DNA from: Flemingiibacterium sp045578725 | GTDB taxonomy: Bacteria; Bacillota; Clostridia; Oscillospirales; CAG-272 | NCBI GenBank assembly: GCA_045578725.1 | Contig: JAZNKS010000044.1 | Coordinates: 1-64,000, forward strand | Direction: 5' to 3' | DNA length: 64,000 nt | Shown here: positions 17,967 through 25,142 of the stretch, piece by piece | How the letters are laid out: each line of letters begins with the position of its first letter | Position numbering within the stretch: the stretch's first letter is position 1 | Notes under the pieces: model-generated | Seen by the model: only the letters and a program-made list of their open reading frames with translations | Told to the model about the DNA's origin: nothing | Database searches by the model: none | Program-made: the position numbers and the translations under genes

Positions 17967-19031
17967 TCATACGTCATGGCGTTTGATCCGGAGCTTTGTG
18001 TGCATGACATTCACTCTGGCATCATCTGCATAGGTATCCGAATACTGAACCAGGAGAAAATTTCCTTCTTCGTCACGCAGGTTCAGATTGTTGGAATAGA
18101 AGCAGAAGGAGTTCTCCTTACGGATAAAATAAAGCCCCTCATCCCAATCCGAGGCATTCTCCGATGTATAAAACACAAATCCGCTGATGTTTTCCGCACG
18201 GCCGTGAAGAATGTATACACCGTCAATTAGTGCTGTCTGCGGGTTCCGGATTCCCTTGGCCAGATAACACGGCTTCAAAAGCGTCCATGTTTTTCCGCCA
18301 TCCTTGCTGATCGCATGATCCATCTCCCGCTCCACTTGCTCATGATACGCATATGCATGAAGATTTCCGTCCGCATCAAACAGAATCGAACCGTAGCCGC
18401 GGTTTATTGTGTCAAACGGGATTATGCTGTACTCTTCAAAAGTTTCGCCCAGATCCGTACTGCGATAAAGACGGTACTGATGCTCCGGCTTGCTTCCGAG
18501 AAAATGCTCATTGCAGAAATGGAGTACATAGATCACATCGTCCCGGCATATCGCATCGTAGGGGCGTCCCGGATAGGGCGACAGCTCTTTGGGCTCGGTC
18601 CACGTAACACCGCCGTCCTTACTGAATGTAAACATTGGCGTAAGCCACGGCTCACAGCACACTTCTGCCAGCGTGGTATTGCGCAGGCAGAACGCAACGA
18701 TCCTTCCGTCACGGCAGGAAACGGCTTTTTCTACAGAAACGGTGAAACAGCCATCCAAAAAGCTTTCTTTGGAATAAGGGAACTCCCGTGGCTCGGAATA
18801 GGTCTTGCCGCCGTCTGAAGAAACACGGGACTCCACCCATCCGAATGCCGAATGTCCCACACAGCGTACCGCAGAGCAGTTGGAATTGAAGTCGATGAAA
18901 CAGTTCGGCGCAAATTCGGCCATAGCATGTGTCATGTGTCCGCTGCGCCGGCGCGCCTTGTTGTCAACATAGATCTCCGGCTCGGAGAATTCCACCGTAT
19001 AATTCGTATGCTCGATTTTCCGCCAGCTCAT
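17967..19031 (-). CDS. Sialidase-superfamily (BNR/Asp-box) glycosidase
   Basis: A 354-residue six-bladed beta-propeller of the exo-alpha-sialidase superfamily. Asp-box repeats are clear: SSDGGKTYSEP, SKDGGVTWTEP, STDLGETFEE and SKDGGKTWTLL. An Arg-rich N-terminal patch (NKARRRSGHM) could supply one of the arginine triad. No signal peptide is seen, and true sialidase activity is uncertain because many bacterial relatives act on other sugars. The start at 19031 follows AAAGGAGACGG; the longer frame to 19103 would include the ribosome site. It is a single gene with its own promoter. Confidence 0.78.
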   Translation of the reverse strand: MSWRKIEHTNYTVEFSEPEIYVDNKARRRSGHMTHAMAEFAPNCFIDFNSNCSAVRCVGHSAFGWVESRVSSDGGKTYSEPREFPYSKESFLDGCFTVSVEKAVSCRDGRIVAFCLRNTTLAEVCCEPWLTPMFTFSKDGGVTWTEPKELSPYPGRPYDAICRDDVIYVLHFCNEHFLGSKPEHQYRLYRSTDLGETFEEYSIIPFDTINRGYGSILFDADGNLHAYAYHEQVEREMDHAISKDGGKTWTLLKPCYLAKGIRNPQTALIDGVYILHGRAENISGFVFYTSENASDWDEGLYFIRKENSFCFYSNNLNLRDEEGNFLLVQYSDTYADDARVNVMHTKLRIKRHDV

Positions 19032-19164
19032 AATCCGTCTCCTTTTCATCCCGGTGAAAGCCGGGTCGGTGTCTTCAATTGTTGAAGTTGATGTGCATAC
19101 CATAAGACGCTCACCGTTCTTAATTTATCTTCGTATGTCAATGGTATCCTCGCTCTTCTTCCTC

Positions 19165-19193
19165 ATTATAGCATACAAAAATGAGAATATCAA
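19165..19193 (-). promoter_or_regulatory. Promoter of sialidase-like gene
   Basis: Minus-strand TTGATA (19188-19193), 17 bp, TATAAT (19165-19170), about 130 bp upstream of the start. Confidence 0.65.
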
Positions 19194-19247
19194 TCATTTA
19201 TTCGGTTACTTCCAAAAAGCAATTCGCTTTTTGGTTGAATTTCTCCC

Positions 19248-20060
19248 CTACGGCTTCACGGCAAGCATCAGATTCACACAATGCTGATGCGCAACTCCCG
19301 ATGAGCAGCAATCGATGATTTTTTCTTCAAACACAAGGAAATTCCAGTCATAATAATAGGTAAAAATCTCGCCGGATTTCATCAGATAAGTTGCGCCATC
19401 CGTATCGGGTGCCGTCTTTATCGTCGGTTTGTCAACCAAAACGAGAAAGGCATGGATCCCTCCCAGCACCGTATGCTGCTTGTAGGTTTCGAAGAAATTG
19501 GCATACCGATCCGGCGGCAGATAGTGAAGGGCGCGGCTGGCAAAGACAACATCATACATTCCCTCCGGCTTATAGTTCAGCATATCGGCACAGAATGCCG
19601 TAATGGAAACCGAATGAAGCGCAGCCATCTTATTTGCCTTGCGGATGCCGTCCGGAACCAGATCGAACGCCTCCACATCATATCCGTTCCGTGCAAAAAA
19701 GACCGCATCCCGCCCCTCACCGCATCCGATCTCCAACAGGCGCAGATGGCGGGAGGGAGGATACTTTTCGAGCACCTGATAACAGAACGGCGTCGGATCC
19801 GTCCCCCAGAAATAAGCCTCGTCGCGGTAGTCGCGGTAGGATGTTGTCCGCACATTGGTATTCGGAACATATTCAAACAGAATATCCATGCTCACGCCCA
19901 GCAGATCGGCCAGCCGCGGCAAAAGCAGAACATCCGGACAGCTGAGTCCCCGCTCCCATTTTGACACCGTCTGAAAGCTCACGCAAAGCCGTTCGGCGAG
20001 CTCCTGCTGTGTATAGCCGCACACCTTGCGCAAATTCTTAATATTTTGTCCCAACTGCAT
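19248..20060 (-). CDS. XRE helix-turn-helix fused to SAM-dependent methyltransferase
   Basis: A 270-residue two-domain protein. Residues 5-62 are an XRE/Cro-type HTH (GYTQQELAERLCVSFQTVSKWERG). A short linker leads to a class I methyltransferase with motif I LLEIGCGEGRDAVFFA (near 108), an acidic strand VEAFDLVPDGI, and a motif IV region YDVVFASRALHYL. The catalytic half resembles TehB/UbiE-type small-molecule methyltransferases. The ATG follows AAAGGAGAG. The fusion suggests a DNA-bound sensor of a methyl acceptor or of SAM, or simply a regulator-enzyme hybrid. It stands alone with its own promoter. The function of the pair is inferred only. Confidence 0.82.
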   Translation of the reverse strand: MQLGQNIKNLRKVCGYTQQELAERLCVSFQTVSKWERGLSCPDVLLLPRLADLLGVSMDILFEYVPNTNVRTTSYRDYRDEAYFWGTDPTPFCYQVLEKYPPSRHLRLLEIGCGEGRDAVFFARNGYDVEAFDLVPDGIRKANKMAALHSVSITAFCADMLNYKPEGMYDVVFASRALHYLPPDRYANFFETYKQHTVLGGIHAFLVLVDKPTIKTAPDTDGATYLMKSGEIFTYYYDWNFLVFEEKIIDCCSSGVAHQHCVNLMLAVKP

Positions 20061-20127
20061 ATGCTCTCTCCTTTATACTGATTTTCATAAACAGGATACC
20101 GGCTGCCCGGTGAATTTCAGCAGGTTC

Positions 20128-20157
20128 ATTATATCACAGGCATCCCGGACAAGTCAA
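20128..20157 (-). promoter_or_regulatory. Promoter of HTH-methyltransferase gene
   Basis: Minus-strand TTGACT (20152-20157), 18 bp, TATAAT (20128-20133). Confidence 0.65.
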
Positions 20158-20238
20158 GACACAATCGCCGAAATCCGTGCATTCCCGCCTTGCGGGGTGG
20201 TGCGATAAATGTTTTTAAGAAAAATTGCATTTCCCCCT

Positions 20239-20267
20239 TGACAAATCGGTGAAGGTATGATATAATT
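20239..20267 (+). promoter_or_regulatory. Promoter of ylxM-ffh operon
   Basis: TTGACA (20239-20244), 17 bp, TATAAT (20262-20267): perfect consensus, 40 bp before the ylxM start. Confidence 0.85.
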
Positions 20268-20307
20268 GTAAAGCATTTTGCTTTACAGCGTGACCCGAGG
20301 TGAAACC

Positions 20308-20652
20308 ATGCGAGAAAAGGATCTGGAAGTAGGACTGCTGCTCGACTTTTACGGCGAGCTGTTAAGCGAATCCCGTCGGCAGGCGGCCCGCCTTTACTAC
20401 GATGAAGATCTGTCGCTGGCGGAAATCGCCGATCTGATCGGAATCACCCGTCAGGGCGTGCGCGACAGCATCGCAAAAGCACGCGAGCAGCTGTATGATT
20501 TTGAAAGCAAGCTTGGGTTAGCCGAGCGGTTCCGCGAAATGAGCGGCACCCTCACCGAGCTGACCGGTCAGCTGGAGGCTCTGCGCTCTTCGTGCACACA
20601 GCCCGATGAGCTGGATGCTGTTATTCAGCGGATCAAAGCCATTACCATTTAA
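20308..20652 (+). CDS. ylxM: YlxM/p13-family SRP-associated DNA-binding-like protein
   Basis: A 114-residue UPF0122 protein with a sigma-70 region-4-like HTH (SLAEIADLIGITRQGVRDSIAKA) followed by a C-terminal helix. In streptococci and mollicutes YlxM binds the signal recognition particle and tunes the Ffh-FtsY cycle (established for homologues). The start follows a GAGGTG ribosome site; an in-frame codon 30 bp upstream is rejected. It is 18 bp upstream of ffh, the conserved gene order. Confidence 0.9.
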   Translation: MREKDLEVGLLLDFYGELLSESRRQAARLYYDEDLSLAEIADLIGITRQGVRDSIAKAREQLYDFESKLGLAERFREMSGTLTELTGQLEALRSSCTQPDELDAVIQRIKAITI

Positions 20653-20670
20653 CCAATACGGAGGCACAGG

Positions 20671-22011
20671 ATGTTTGAGAGCTTAGTCGATAAAATGTCG
20701 GAAGCCTTTAAGAAATTCAAGAGCAAGGGAAAGCTCACGGAAGCGGATGTCAAGGCCGGTATGCGCGAGGTCAAGCTCGCCCTGCTGGAAGCGGACGTCA
20801 ACTCCAAGGTTGTCAAGGATTTCATCAAAACGGTATCCGAGCGCGCCGTGGGAGCTGAAGTGCTGGAAAGCCTGATGCCTGCCCAGCAGGTCGTCAAGAT
20901 CGTCAATGAGGAGCTCTGCAACCTCATGGGCGGAACCCAGGCAAAGCTCAGCATCTCGTCCCGCCCGCCCACAGTCATCATGATGTGCGGTCTGCAGGGT
21001 GCCGGTAAAACCACTCATTGCGGCAAACTGGCGGGTATGTATCAGAAGCAGCACAAGCGCCCGCTTCTGGTCGCCTGCGACGTCTACCGCCCGGCGGCTA
21101 TCAAGCAGCTGGAGGTTGTCGGCGGCCAGCTGAACATCCCGGTCTTCCAGATGGGCGATCAGGTTTCGCCGGTTGAAATTGCCAAGGCCGGCATCGAGCA
21201 CGCCATCAAGCACGGCCACGATATGGTCTTCATCGATACCGCCGGACGCCTTCATGTGGACGAGGTTCTCATGAACGAGCTGAAGGATATCAAGGCCGCC
21301 GTCGAGCCGACCGAAATTCTGCTGGTTGTGGATGCCATGACCGGTCAGGATGCGGTCAATGTGGCCGAATCCTTCAACAATCTGCTGGATATCACCGGCG
21401 TCATCTTAACCAAGATGGACGGCGATACCCGAGGCGGTGCGGCCCTTTCCGTCCGCCATGTCACCGGCAAGCCGATCAAATTCGTCGGTACCGGTGAAAA
21501 GCTGGATATGATCGAGCCCTTCTATCCCGATCGGATGGCCAGCCGGATCCTCGGCATGGGCGATGTCCTTTCGCTGATCGAAAAGGCACAGCAGACCTTC
21601 GATGACAAGCAGGCCGCCGAGCTGGAGCGCAAGATGCGTGAGCAGAGCTTCACGCTCACCGATTTCCTGGAGCAGCTCCGTCAGGTGCGCGGCATGGGAT
21701 CGATGGAGCAGCTGCTCGGCATGATTCCCGGTGCCAATTCCGCCGCCCTCAAGGATGTTAAGGTGGACGAGCGCCAGCTGGACCGGATCGAAGCCATCAT
21801 TCTTTCGATGACACCGGAGGAGCGGGATAAGCCGGATCTCATCAATGCCTCCCGCCGCCGCCGCATCGCGGCCGGAAGCGGCATGAAAGTAGAGGATGTC
21901 AACCGCCTGCTCAAGCAGTACGAGCAGATGAAGCAGATGATGAAGCAGATCTCATCCATGACCGGAGGCAAGCGCTTCGGCAAGAAAATGAAGATGAAAC
22001 TTCCGTTTTAA
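20671..22011 (+). CDS. ffh: Signal recognition particle protein Ffh
   Basis: Ffh binds signal sequences on ribosomes and SRP RNA and hands the complex to FtsY at the membrane. The 446-residue protein has the N-domain helices (1-85), the G-domain with P-loop GLQGAGKTT (near 107), DTAGRLHVDE, the TKMDGDTRGGAAL loop and GTGEKLD, and a Met-rich M-domain ending in a basic tail. All GTPase motifs look intact. It follows ylxM and precedes rpsP and khpA, the usual Bacillota order. Confidence 0.97.
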   Translation: MFESLVDKMSEAFKKFKSKGKLTEADVKAGMREVKLALLEADVNSKVVKDFIKTVSERAVGAEVLESLMPAQQVVKIVNEELCNLMGGTQAKLSISSRPPTVIMMCGLQGAGKTTHCGKLAGMYQKQHKRPLLVACDVYRPAAIKQLEVVGGQLNIPVFQMGDQVSPVEIAKAGIEHAIKHGHDMVFIDTAGRLHVDEVLMNELKDIKAAVEPTEILLVVDAMTGQDAVNVAESFNNLLDITGVILTKMDGDTRGGAALSVRHVTGKPIKFVGTGEKLDMIEPFYPDRMASRILGMGDVLSLIEKAQQTFDDKQAAELERKMREQSFTLTDFLEQLRQVRGMGSMEQLLGMIPGANSAALKDVKVDERQLDRIEAIILSMTPEERDKPDLINASRRRRIAAGSGMKVEDVNRLLKQYEQMKQMMKQISSMTGGKRFGKKMKMKLPF

Positions 22012-22064
22012 CGGCGGATTTCAAATATAAAAATAATAAACCAATTTTTTGGAGGAAACAAATC

Positions 22065-22310
22065 ATGGCAGTTAAACTCAGACTCACCAGAATCGGTGCA
22101 AAGAAGAACCCCTGCTACCGCGTAGTTGTAGCAGACTCCCGCTACCCCCGCGACGGCCGCTTCATCGAAGTCATCGGTACCTACAATCCTATGACCGAGC
22201 CGGCTGAAATCAAGATCGATGCCGAGAAGGCAAAGACCTGGATCAAGAACGGCGCACAGCCCACCGATACCGTCAAGGCTCTGCTGAAGAAGAGCGGCGC
22301 TATCGACTGA
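22065..22310 (+). CDS. rpsP: 30S ribosomal protein S16
   Basis: An 81-residue ribosomal protein S16 with the family opening VKLRLTRIGAKKNPCYRVVV, PRDGRFIEVIGTYNP and the C-terminal WIKNGAQPTDTVK. A strong GGAGGAAA ribosome site precedes it. In many relatives rimM, trmD and rplS follow khpA in this operon; here a terminator comes instead, so the cluster is split. Confidence 0.97.
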   Translation: MAVKLRLTRIGAKKNPCYRVVVADSRYPRDGRFIEVIGTYNPMTEPAEIKIDAEKAKTWIKNGAQPTDTVKALLKKSGAID

Positions 22311-22327
22311 GCCGCAGAGATTGCGTT

Positions 22328-22564
22328 ATGGTCGAACTGAAAAAAGTTCTTGCGGACATCGCCAAGGCCATCGTCGATCAGCCCGATCAGGTAGAGATTA
22401 CCGAAACGGTTGAAGATGACAATGTCGTGCTCGAGCTCCATGTAGCCGAAGACGATATGGGCAAGGTGATCGGCCGTCACGGCAAGATCGCCAAGTCGAT
22501 CCGCCTGATTATGAAGGCAGCTGCTGCCGGCGATGGCCGAAAGGTTACCGTCGATATCAAATAA
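22328..22564 (+). CDS. khpA: KH-domain RNA-binding protein KhpA (YlqC)
   Basis: A 78-residue single KH domain with the GxxG loop GRHGK in VIGRHGKIAKSIRLIM. KhpA homologues form a dimer with KhpB/EloR and bind RNAs that affect cell elongation (established in Streptococcus and others). It starts 17 bp after rpsP. No KhpB is seen in the window. Confidence 0.93.
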   Translation: MVELKKVLADIAKAIVDQPDQVEITETVEDDNVVLELHVAEDDMGKVIGRHGKIAKSIRLIMKAAAAGDGRKVTVDIK

Positions 22565-22574
22565 GCCGTACAGG

Positions 22575-22612
22575 AAGCCGGGATTTCAAAAATCCCGGCT
22601 TGTTGTTTTTTT
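22575..22612 (+). terminator. Terminator of ylxM-ffh-rpsP-khpA
   Basis: Arms AAGCCGGGATTT (22575-22586) and AAATCCCGGCTT (22590-22601) followed by GTTG and T7. Confidence 0.9.
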
Positions 22613-22649
22613 CGCAGGCACAAAATATCGACTTTTTTTCAAAAAGCCC

Positions 22650-22678
22650 TTGACAAACGATTCGTTTTGTGGTATTAT
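22650..22678 (+). promoter_or_regulatory. Promoter of first tRNA-Trp
   Basis: TTGACA (22650-22655), 17 bp, TATTAT (22673-22678), 12 bp before the tRNA. Confidence 0.75.
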
Positions 22679-22689
22679 ATTAGTGTTAT

Positions 22690-22765
22690 AGGGGTATAGC
22701 TCAGTTGGTAGAGCAGCGGTCTCCAAAACCGCGTGTCCAGAGTTCGAGCCTTTGTGCCCCTGCCA
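22690..22765 (+). tRNA. tRNA-Trp(CCA), copy 1
   Basis: A 76-nt cloverleaf: acceptor AGGGGTA pairs with TGCCCCT. The D-arm is GCTC/GAGC. The anticodon stem GCGGT/ACCGC carries loop CTCCAAA, anticodon CCA. The T-arm is CAGAG/CTTTG with TTCGAGC. The 3' CCA is encoded. An identical copy lies at 24715-24790. A terminator follows immediately. Confidence 0.97.
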
Positions 22766-22767
22766 AG

Positions 22768-22797
22768 AAATCCGCACACGCAGGTGTGCGGATTTTT
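22768..22797 (+). terminator. Terminator of tRNA-Trp copy 1
   Basis: Arms AAATCCGCACAC (22768-22779) and GTGTGCGGATTT (22784-22795) with a T run to 22797. Confidence 0.88.
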
Positions 22798-22815
22798 GTT
22801 TGTATTCTTCCTTTT

Positions 22816-22900
22816 TCATTATTCATCATTTATCCCACACGCGGATTTTAATGAAGAATGAAGAATTGAGGCAGTTTTTCTCCCTTCGGTCGAAAAACGT
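22816..22900. repeat. Degenerate intergenic repeat remnant
   Basis: Direct and inverted short repeats (TTCATTATTCATCAT against AATGAAGAATGAAGAA) plus CTCCCTTCGGTCG (22880-22892). The last is the reverse complement of a block at 24934-24946 in the hairpin array behind the second tRNA-Trp. I see no gene here; it looks like a fragment of the same repeat family. Confidence 0.5.
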
Positions 22901-22906
22901 TTTATG

Positions 22907-22934
22907 TTGTAATGTTCACGAATCTATGGTATAA
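22907..22934 (+). promoter_or_regulatory. Upstream alternative promoter of GH39 gene
   Basis: TTGTAA (22907-22912), 16 bp, TATAAT (22929-22934). Its start point would fall inside the palindrome at 22938-22956. Confidence 0.4.
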
Positions 22935-22937
22935 TGA

Positions 22938-22956
22938 TTACGAAAATGTTTCGTAA
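22938..22956. promoter_or_regulatory. Palindromic operator candidate upstream of GH39 gene
   Basis: Perfect 8-bp inverted repeat TTACGAAA (22938-22945) and TTTCGTAA (22949-22956) with a 3-bp centre. It lies between two promoter-like elements, a typical place for a repressor. The binding protein is unknown. Confidence 0.55.
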
Positions 22957-22965
22957 CAAACCCGG

Positions 22966-22994
22966 TTGACTTTGATCTTTCTCCATGCTATAAT
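22966..22994 (+). promoter_or_regulatory. Promoter of GH39 gene
   Basis: TTGACT (22966-22971), 17 bp, TATAAT (22989-22994), 48 bp before the ATG and 9 bp after the palindrome. Confidence 0.75.
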
Positions 22995-23042
22995 TTTACC
23001 GGACAGACAACTGTCCCAAATCTCCATCCGGAGGAATACAGT

Positions 23043-24380
23043 ATGGCAAACATCACCGTCCATTTTCATGAAATTACCGGAAGAATCAAACCGATGCACG
23101 CCGTGGGTCAGCCGCCGTTTATCGGTACCGATTATTCGCTTATCTCTTATCTGAAAGAAGCCAACATCCCCTTTTCCCGTCTTCACGATGTGGGCGGCCC
23201 TTACGGCGGCTTCCGCTATGTGGATATCCCGAACATTTTCCGTGACTTCGACGCCGATGAAACGGCAGAGGAATCCTACGATTTTGTGTTCACCGATCTG
23301 CTGATTGCCGCTCTTGTCAAGAACAGCTGCGAGCCAATCTTCCGCCTCGGTGTTACCATTGAAAACGCCTGTGAAATCAAGGCATACCGAATTGATCCGC
23401 CGAAGGATTTCGCAAAATGGGCCCGCATCTGCGAACATATCATCCATCACTACAACAAAAGTTGGGCCAATGGCTTCCGCTATAATATCACCTACTGGGA
23501 AATCTGGAATGAGCCGGACATCACACCGGACATCAAAACCAACAGCATGTGGCGCGGAACACCGCAGCAGTATTACGAGCTGTACGATATCACCGCCAAG
23601 CACTTAAAGAACTGCTTCGGCGATACCATCAAGGTCGGCGGCTGTGTTTCCAGCGGCCTGTACCGCATCCTTTCCGATCCGGAAAAATACGGAATCCCGC
23701 CCATCGAAAAGAAATCCAACTTCCGCGAGGCCAGAGAAGTACATATGCTCCACTTCTTCCACGGCTTCATGGACTACATCCGCTCGCACGGTACTCCGCT
23801 GGATGTATTCACCTATCACAGTTACGCCACCGCCGAAGAAAGTGTGGTCATCTCCGGCTATATCCGGCGTACGCTGAATGAATACGGCTACGAAAATGCC
23901 GAAATGCAGTTGAACGAGTGGAACAACGCCGCCGCTATCCAGCATCGCGGAACGGCTTACGCCTCCGCCAAGGCCGCCGCCATGATCTGCGCTATGCAGG
24001 ATACGGATACCGATATTCTCTGCTACTACGATGCACGGCTCGGACCGTCCGTATACGGCGGAATGTTCAACCCGATCACCTACAAGCCCTTCTGCCTCTA
24101 TTATTCCTTCAAAGCCTTCGGCTATCTGTATACGCTTGGCAATCAAACCCGTTGCGAGCTGGACGGCGAAGGATTGTATGCCGTGTCCGCCATAGGCGGT
24201 GAGGGAAAAGCGGTCATGATCGTCAATCCCACCGCGGAGGATCTTTCCGTCCAAACCAATCTTGGTAAAGATTTCCATGTTTATCTAATCGACGAAGAGC
24301 ATTCGCTTGATAAAACCGATTCCGATCCCGCCGGCTTCATCCTCAAGGCCAATCAGGTGGTCCTGTTAAAAAACAGCTGA
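23043..24380 (+). CDS. GH39 family glycosidase (xylosidase-like)
   Basis: A 445-residue (beta/alpha)8 glycosidase of family 39. The general acid/base is Glu157 in WEIWNEPD; the probable nucleophile is Glu292 in MQLNEWNNA. The N-terminal GTDYSLISYLKEANIPFSRLHD is typical of the family. A C-terminal beta-sandwich covers about 370-445. It has no signal peptide. Family members are retaining beta-xylosidases, iduronidases and others, so the sugar is not fixed. GGAGGAA precedes the ATG. It shares a transcript with the deacetylase remnant behind it and lies between two identical tRNA-Trp genes. Confidence 0.85.
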   Translation: MANITVHFHEITGRIKPMHAVGQPPFIGTDYSLISYLKEANIPFSRLHDVGGPYGGFRYVDIPNIFRDFDADETAEESYDFVFTDLLIAALVKNSCEPIFRLGVTIENACEIKAYRIDPPKDFAKWARICEHIIHHYNKSWANGFRYNITYWEIWNEPDITPDIKTNSMWRGTPQQYYELYDITAKHLKNCFGDTIKVGGCVSSGLYRILSDPEKYGIPPIEKKSNFREAREVHMLHFFHGFMDYIRSHGTPLDVFTYHSYATAEESVVISGYIRRTLNEYGYENAEMQLNEWNNAAAIQHRGTAYASAKAAAMICAMQDTDTDILCYYDARLGPSVYGGMFNPITYKPFCLYYSFKAFGYLYTLGNQTRCELDGEGLYAVSAIGGEGKAVMIVNPTAEDLSVQTNLGKDFHVYLIDEEHSLDKTDSDPAGFILKANQVVLLKNS

Positions 24381-24402
24381 CACAAATGAAAGGAGCCTCT
24401 CC

Positions 24403-24712
24403 ATGCCAATTCTCATGCGCTACGAAAACGGCAAGTGTAAAGCCGTAACCTTGAGCTACGATGACGGTGTCTATCAGGATATCCGCTTGTCCGGAATTTT
24501 CAATAAAAATGGGCTGAAAGCAACATTCTTTGTCAACGGCGGCTGTTTTCTCCCCGAAGATGCCGTCCGGACATCACCGAGCGGCAAGCTGAAGCTGAGC
24601 GAGGCAATGGAAATTCACCTGCCGCCACGGCAATCCGCGGCTGATGGAGTTGGCCGAAAAATTCATCGCCGCGCCTACCGTCAATCGGCCCTGCAAGCTG
24701 TTTTACGTTTTT
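24403..24712 (+). pseudogene. Polysaccharide deacetylase remnant (internal deletion, 3' end lost at tRNA)
   Basis: The first 60 codons are a NodB-type deacetylase N-terminus (AVTLSYDDG, LKATFFVNGG) behind a good AAAGGAG site. After about 24620 the frame loses similarity. From 24626 the next frame instead reads HGNPRLMELAEKFI and CKLFYV, which match the C-terminal part of the same family (usually followed by WGHSYEF). So the central metal-binding part is deleted with a frame change. The C-terminus then stops at 24712, three bases before the second tRNA-Trp. The original gene probably worked with the GH39 enzyme; this copy cannot be active. Confidence 0.75.
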
Positions 24713-24714
24713 AT

Positions 24715-24790
24715 AGGGGTATAGCTCAGTTGGTAGAGCAGCGGTCTCCAAAACCGCGTGTCCAGAGTTCGAGCCTTTGTGCCCCTGCCA
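24715..24790 (+). tRNA. tRNA-Trp(CCA), copy 2
   Basis: All 76 bases match copy 1 at 22690-22765, including encoded CCA. The identity extends over 85 bp (22686-22770 and 24711-24795). No consensus promoter lies upstream, where the deacetylase remnant ends, so transcription may come from the GH39 promoter. It is followed by a long hairpin terminator. Confidence 0.95.
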
Positions 24791-24792
24791 AG

Positions 24793-24827
24793 AAAAAAGC
24801 CAAGTCGAAATTCGACTTGGCTTTTTT
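24793..24827 (+). terminator. Terminator of tRNA-Trp copy 2
   Basis: Perfect 17-bp arms AAAAAAGCCAAGTCGAA (24793-24809) and TTCGACTTGGCTTTTTT (24811-24827). The flanking A and T runs make it usable from both strands. Confidence 0.88.
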
Positions 24828-25007
24828 CAGTGAAATTCGCCTCCGGCGAGTGAAATTTGGCTTCGCCAAGTGAAATAGCTCCGCTGTGAAATATTTGCTT
24901 CGCAAATGTGAAGAGGCGAATTTCATTTCACATCGACCGAAGGGAGATATTTCACAATTCACGAAGTGAATTCTTTCACATTCGCCGCAAAGCGAATATT
25001 TCACCTA
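24828..25007. repeat. Array of small hairpins built on GTGAAAT / ATTTCAC
   Basis: About 180 bp of short hairpins with TTC- or TCC-type loops (for example ATTTGC-TTC-GCAAAT and TTGGC-TTC-GCCAA) separated by GTGAAAT in the left half and by ATTTCAC in the right half. The whole block is therefore a large imperfect palindrome. It contains no plausible gene and is not a CRISPR array. It resembles interspersed intergenic repeats found in clostridial genomes. The stretch 24791-25142 otherwise holds only a terminator and the next promoter. Confidence 0.7.
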
Positions 25008-25071
25008 TATCGCCCCGGCACCGTTTTGCAACCGGCAGTTGATCTTTTTCCCAATTGAACGCAATACTTGC

Positions 25072-25100
25072 TTGACAGAAATCCCGTTTTACGTTATAAT
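25072..25100 (+). promoter_or_regulatory. Promoter of kinase-murQ operon
   Basis: TTGACA (25072-25077), 17 bp, TATAAT (25095-25100): perfect consensus, 42 bp before the kinase ATG. Confidence 0.85.
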
Positions 25101-25142
25101 AGAAGCACAAATCATTTGACAGGTATTTTGCAGGGAGGTATT

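Noticed and set aside
24726..25004. Minus-strand open frame across the hairpin array and tRNA
   Set aside because: It runs antisense through a tRNA gene and repeats, and its product is repeat-derived.
24828..25007. Possible CRISPR array
   Set aside because: The repeats are 7 bp and inverted in the two halves, spacers are hairpins and not unique, and no cas gene is present.
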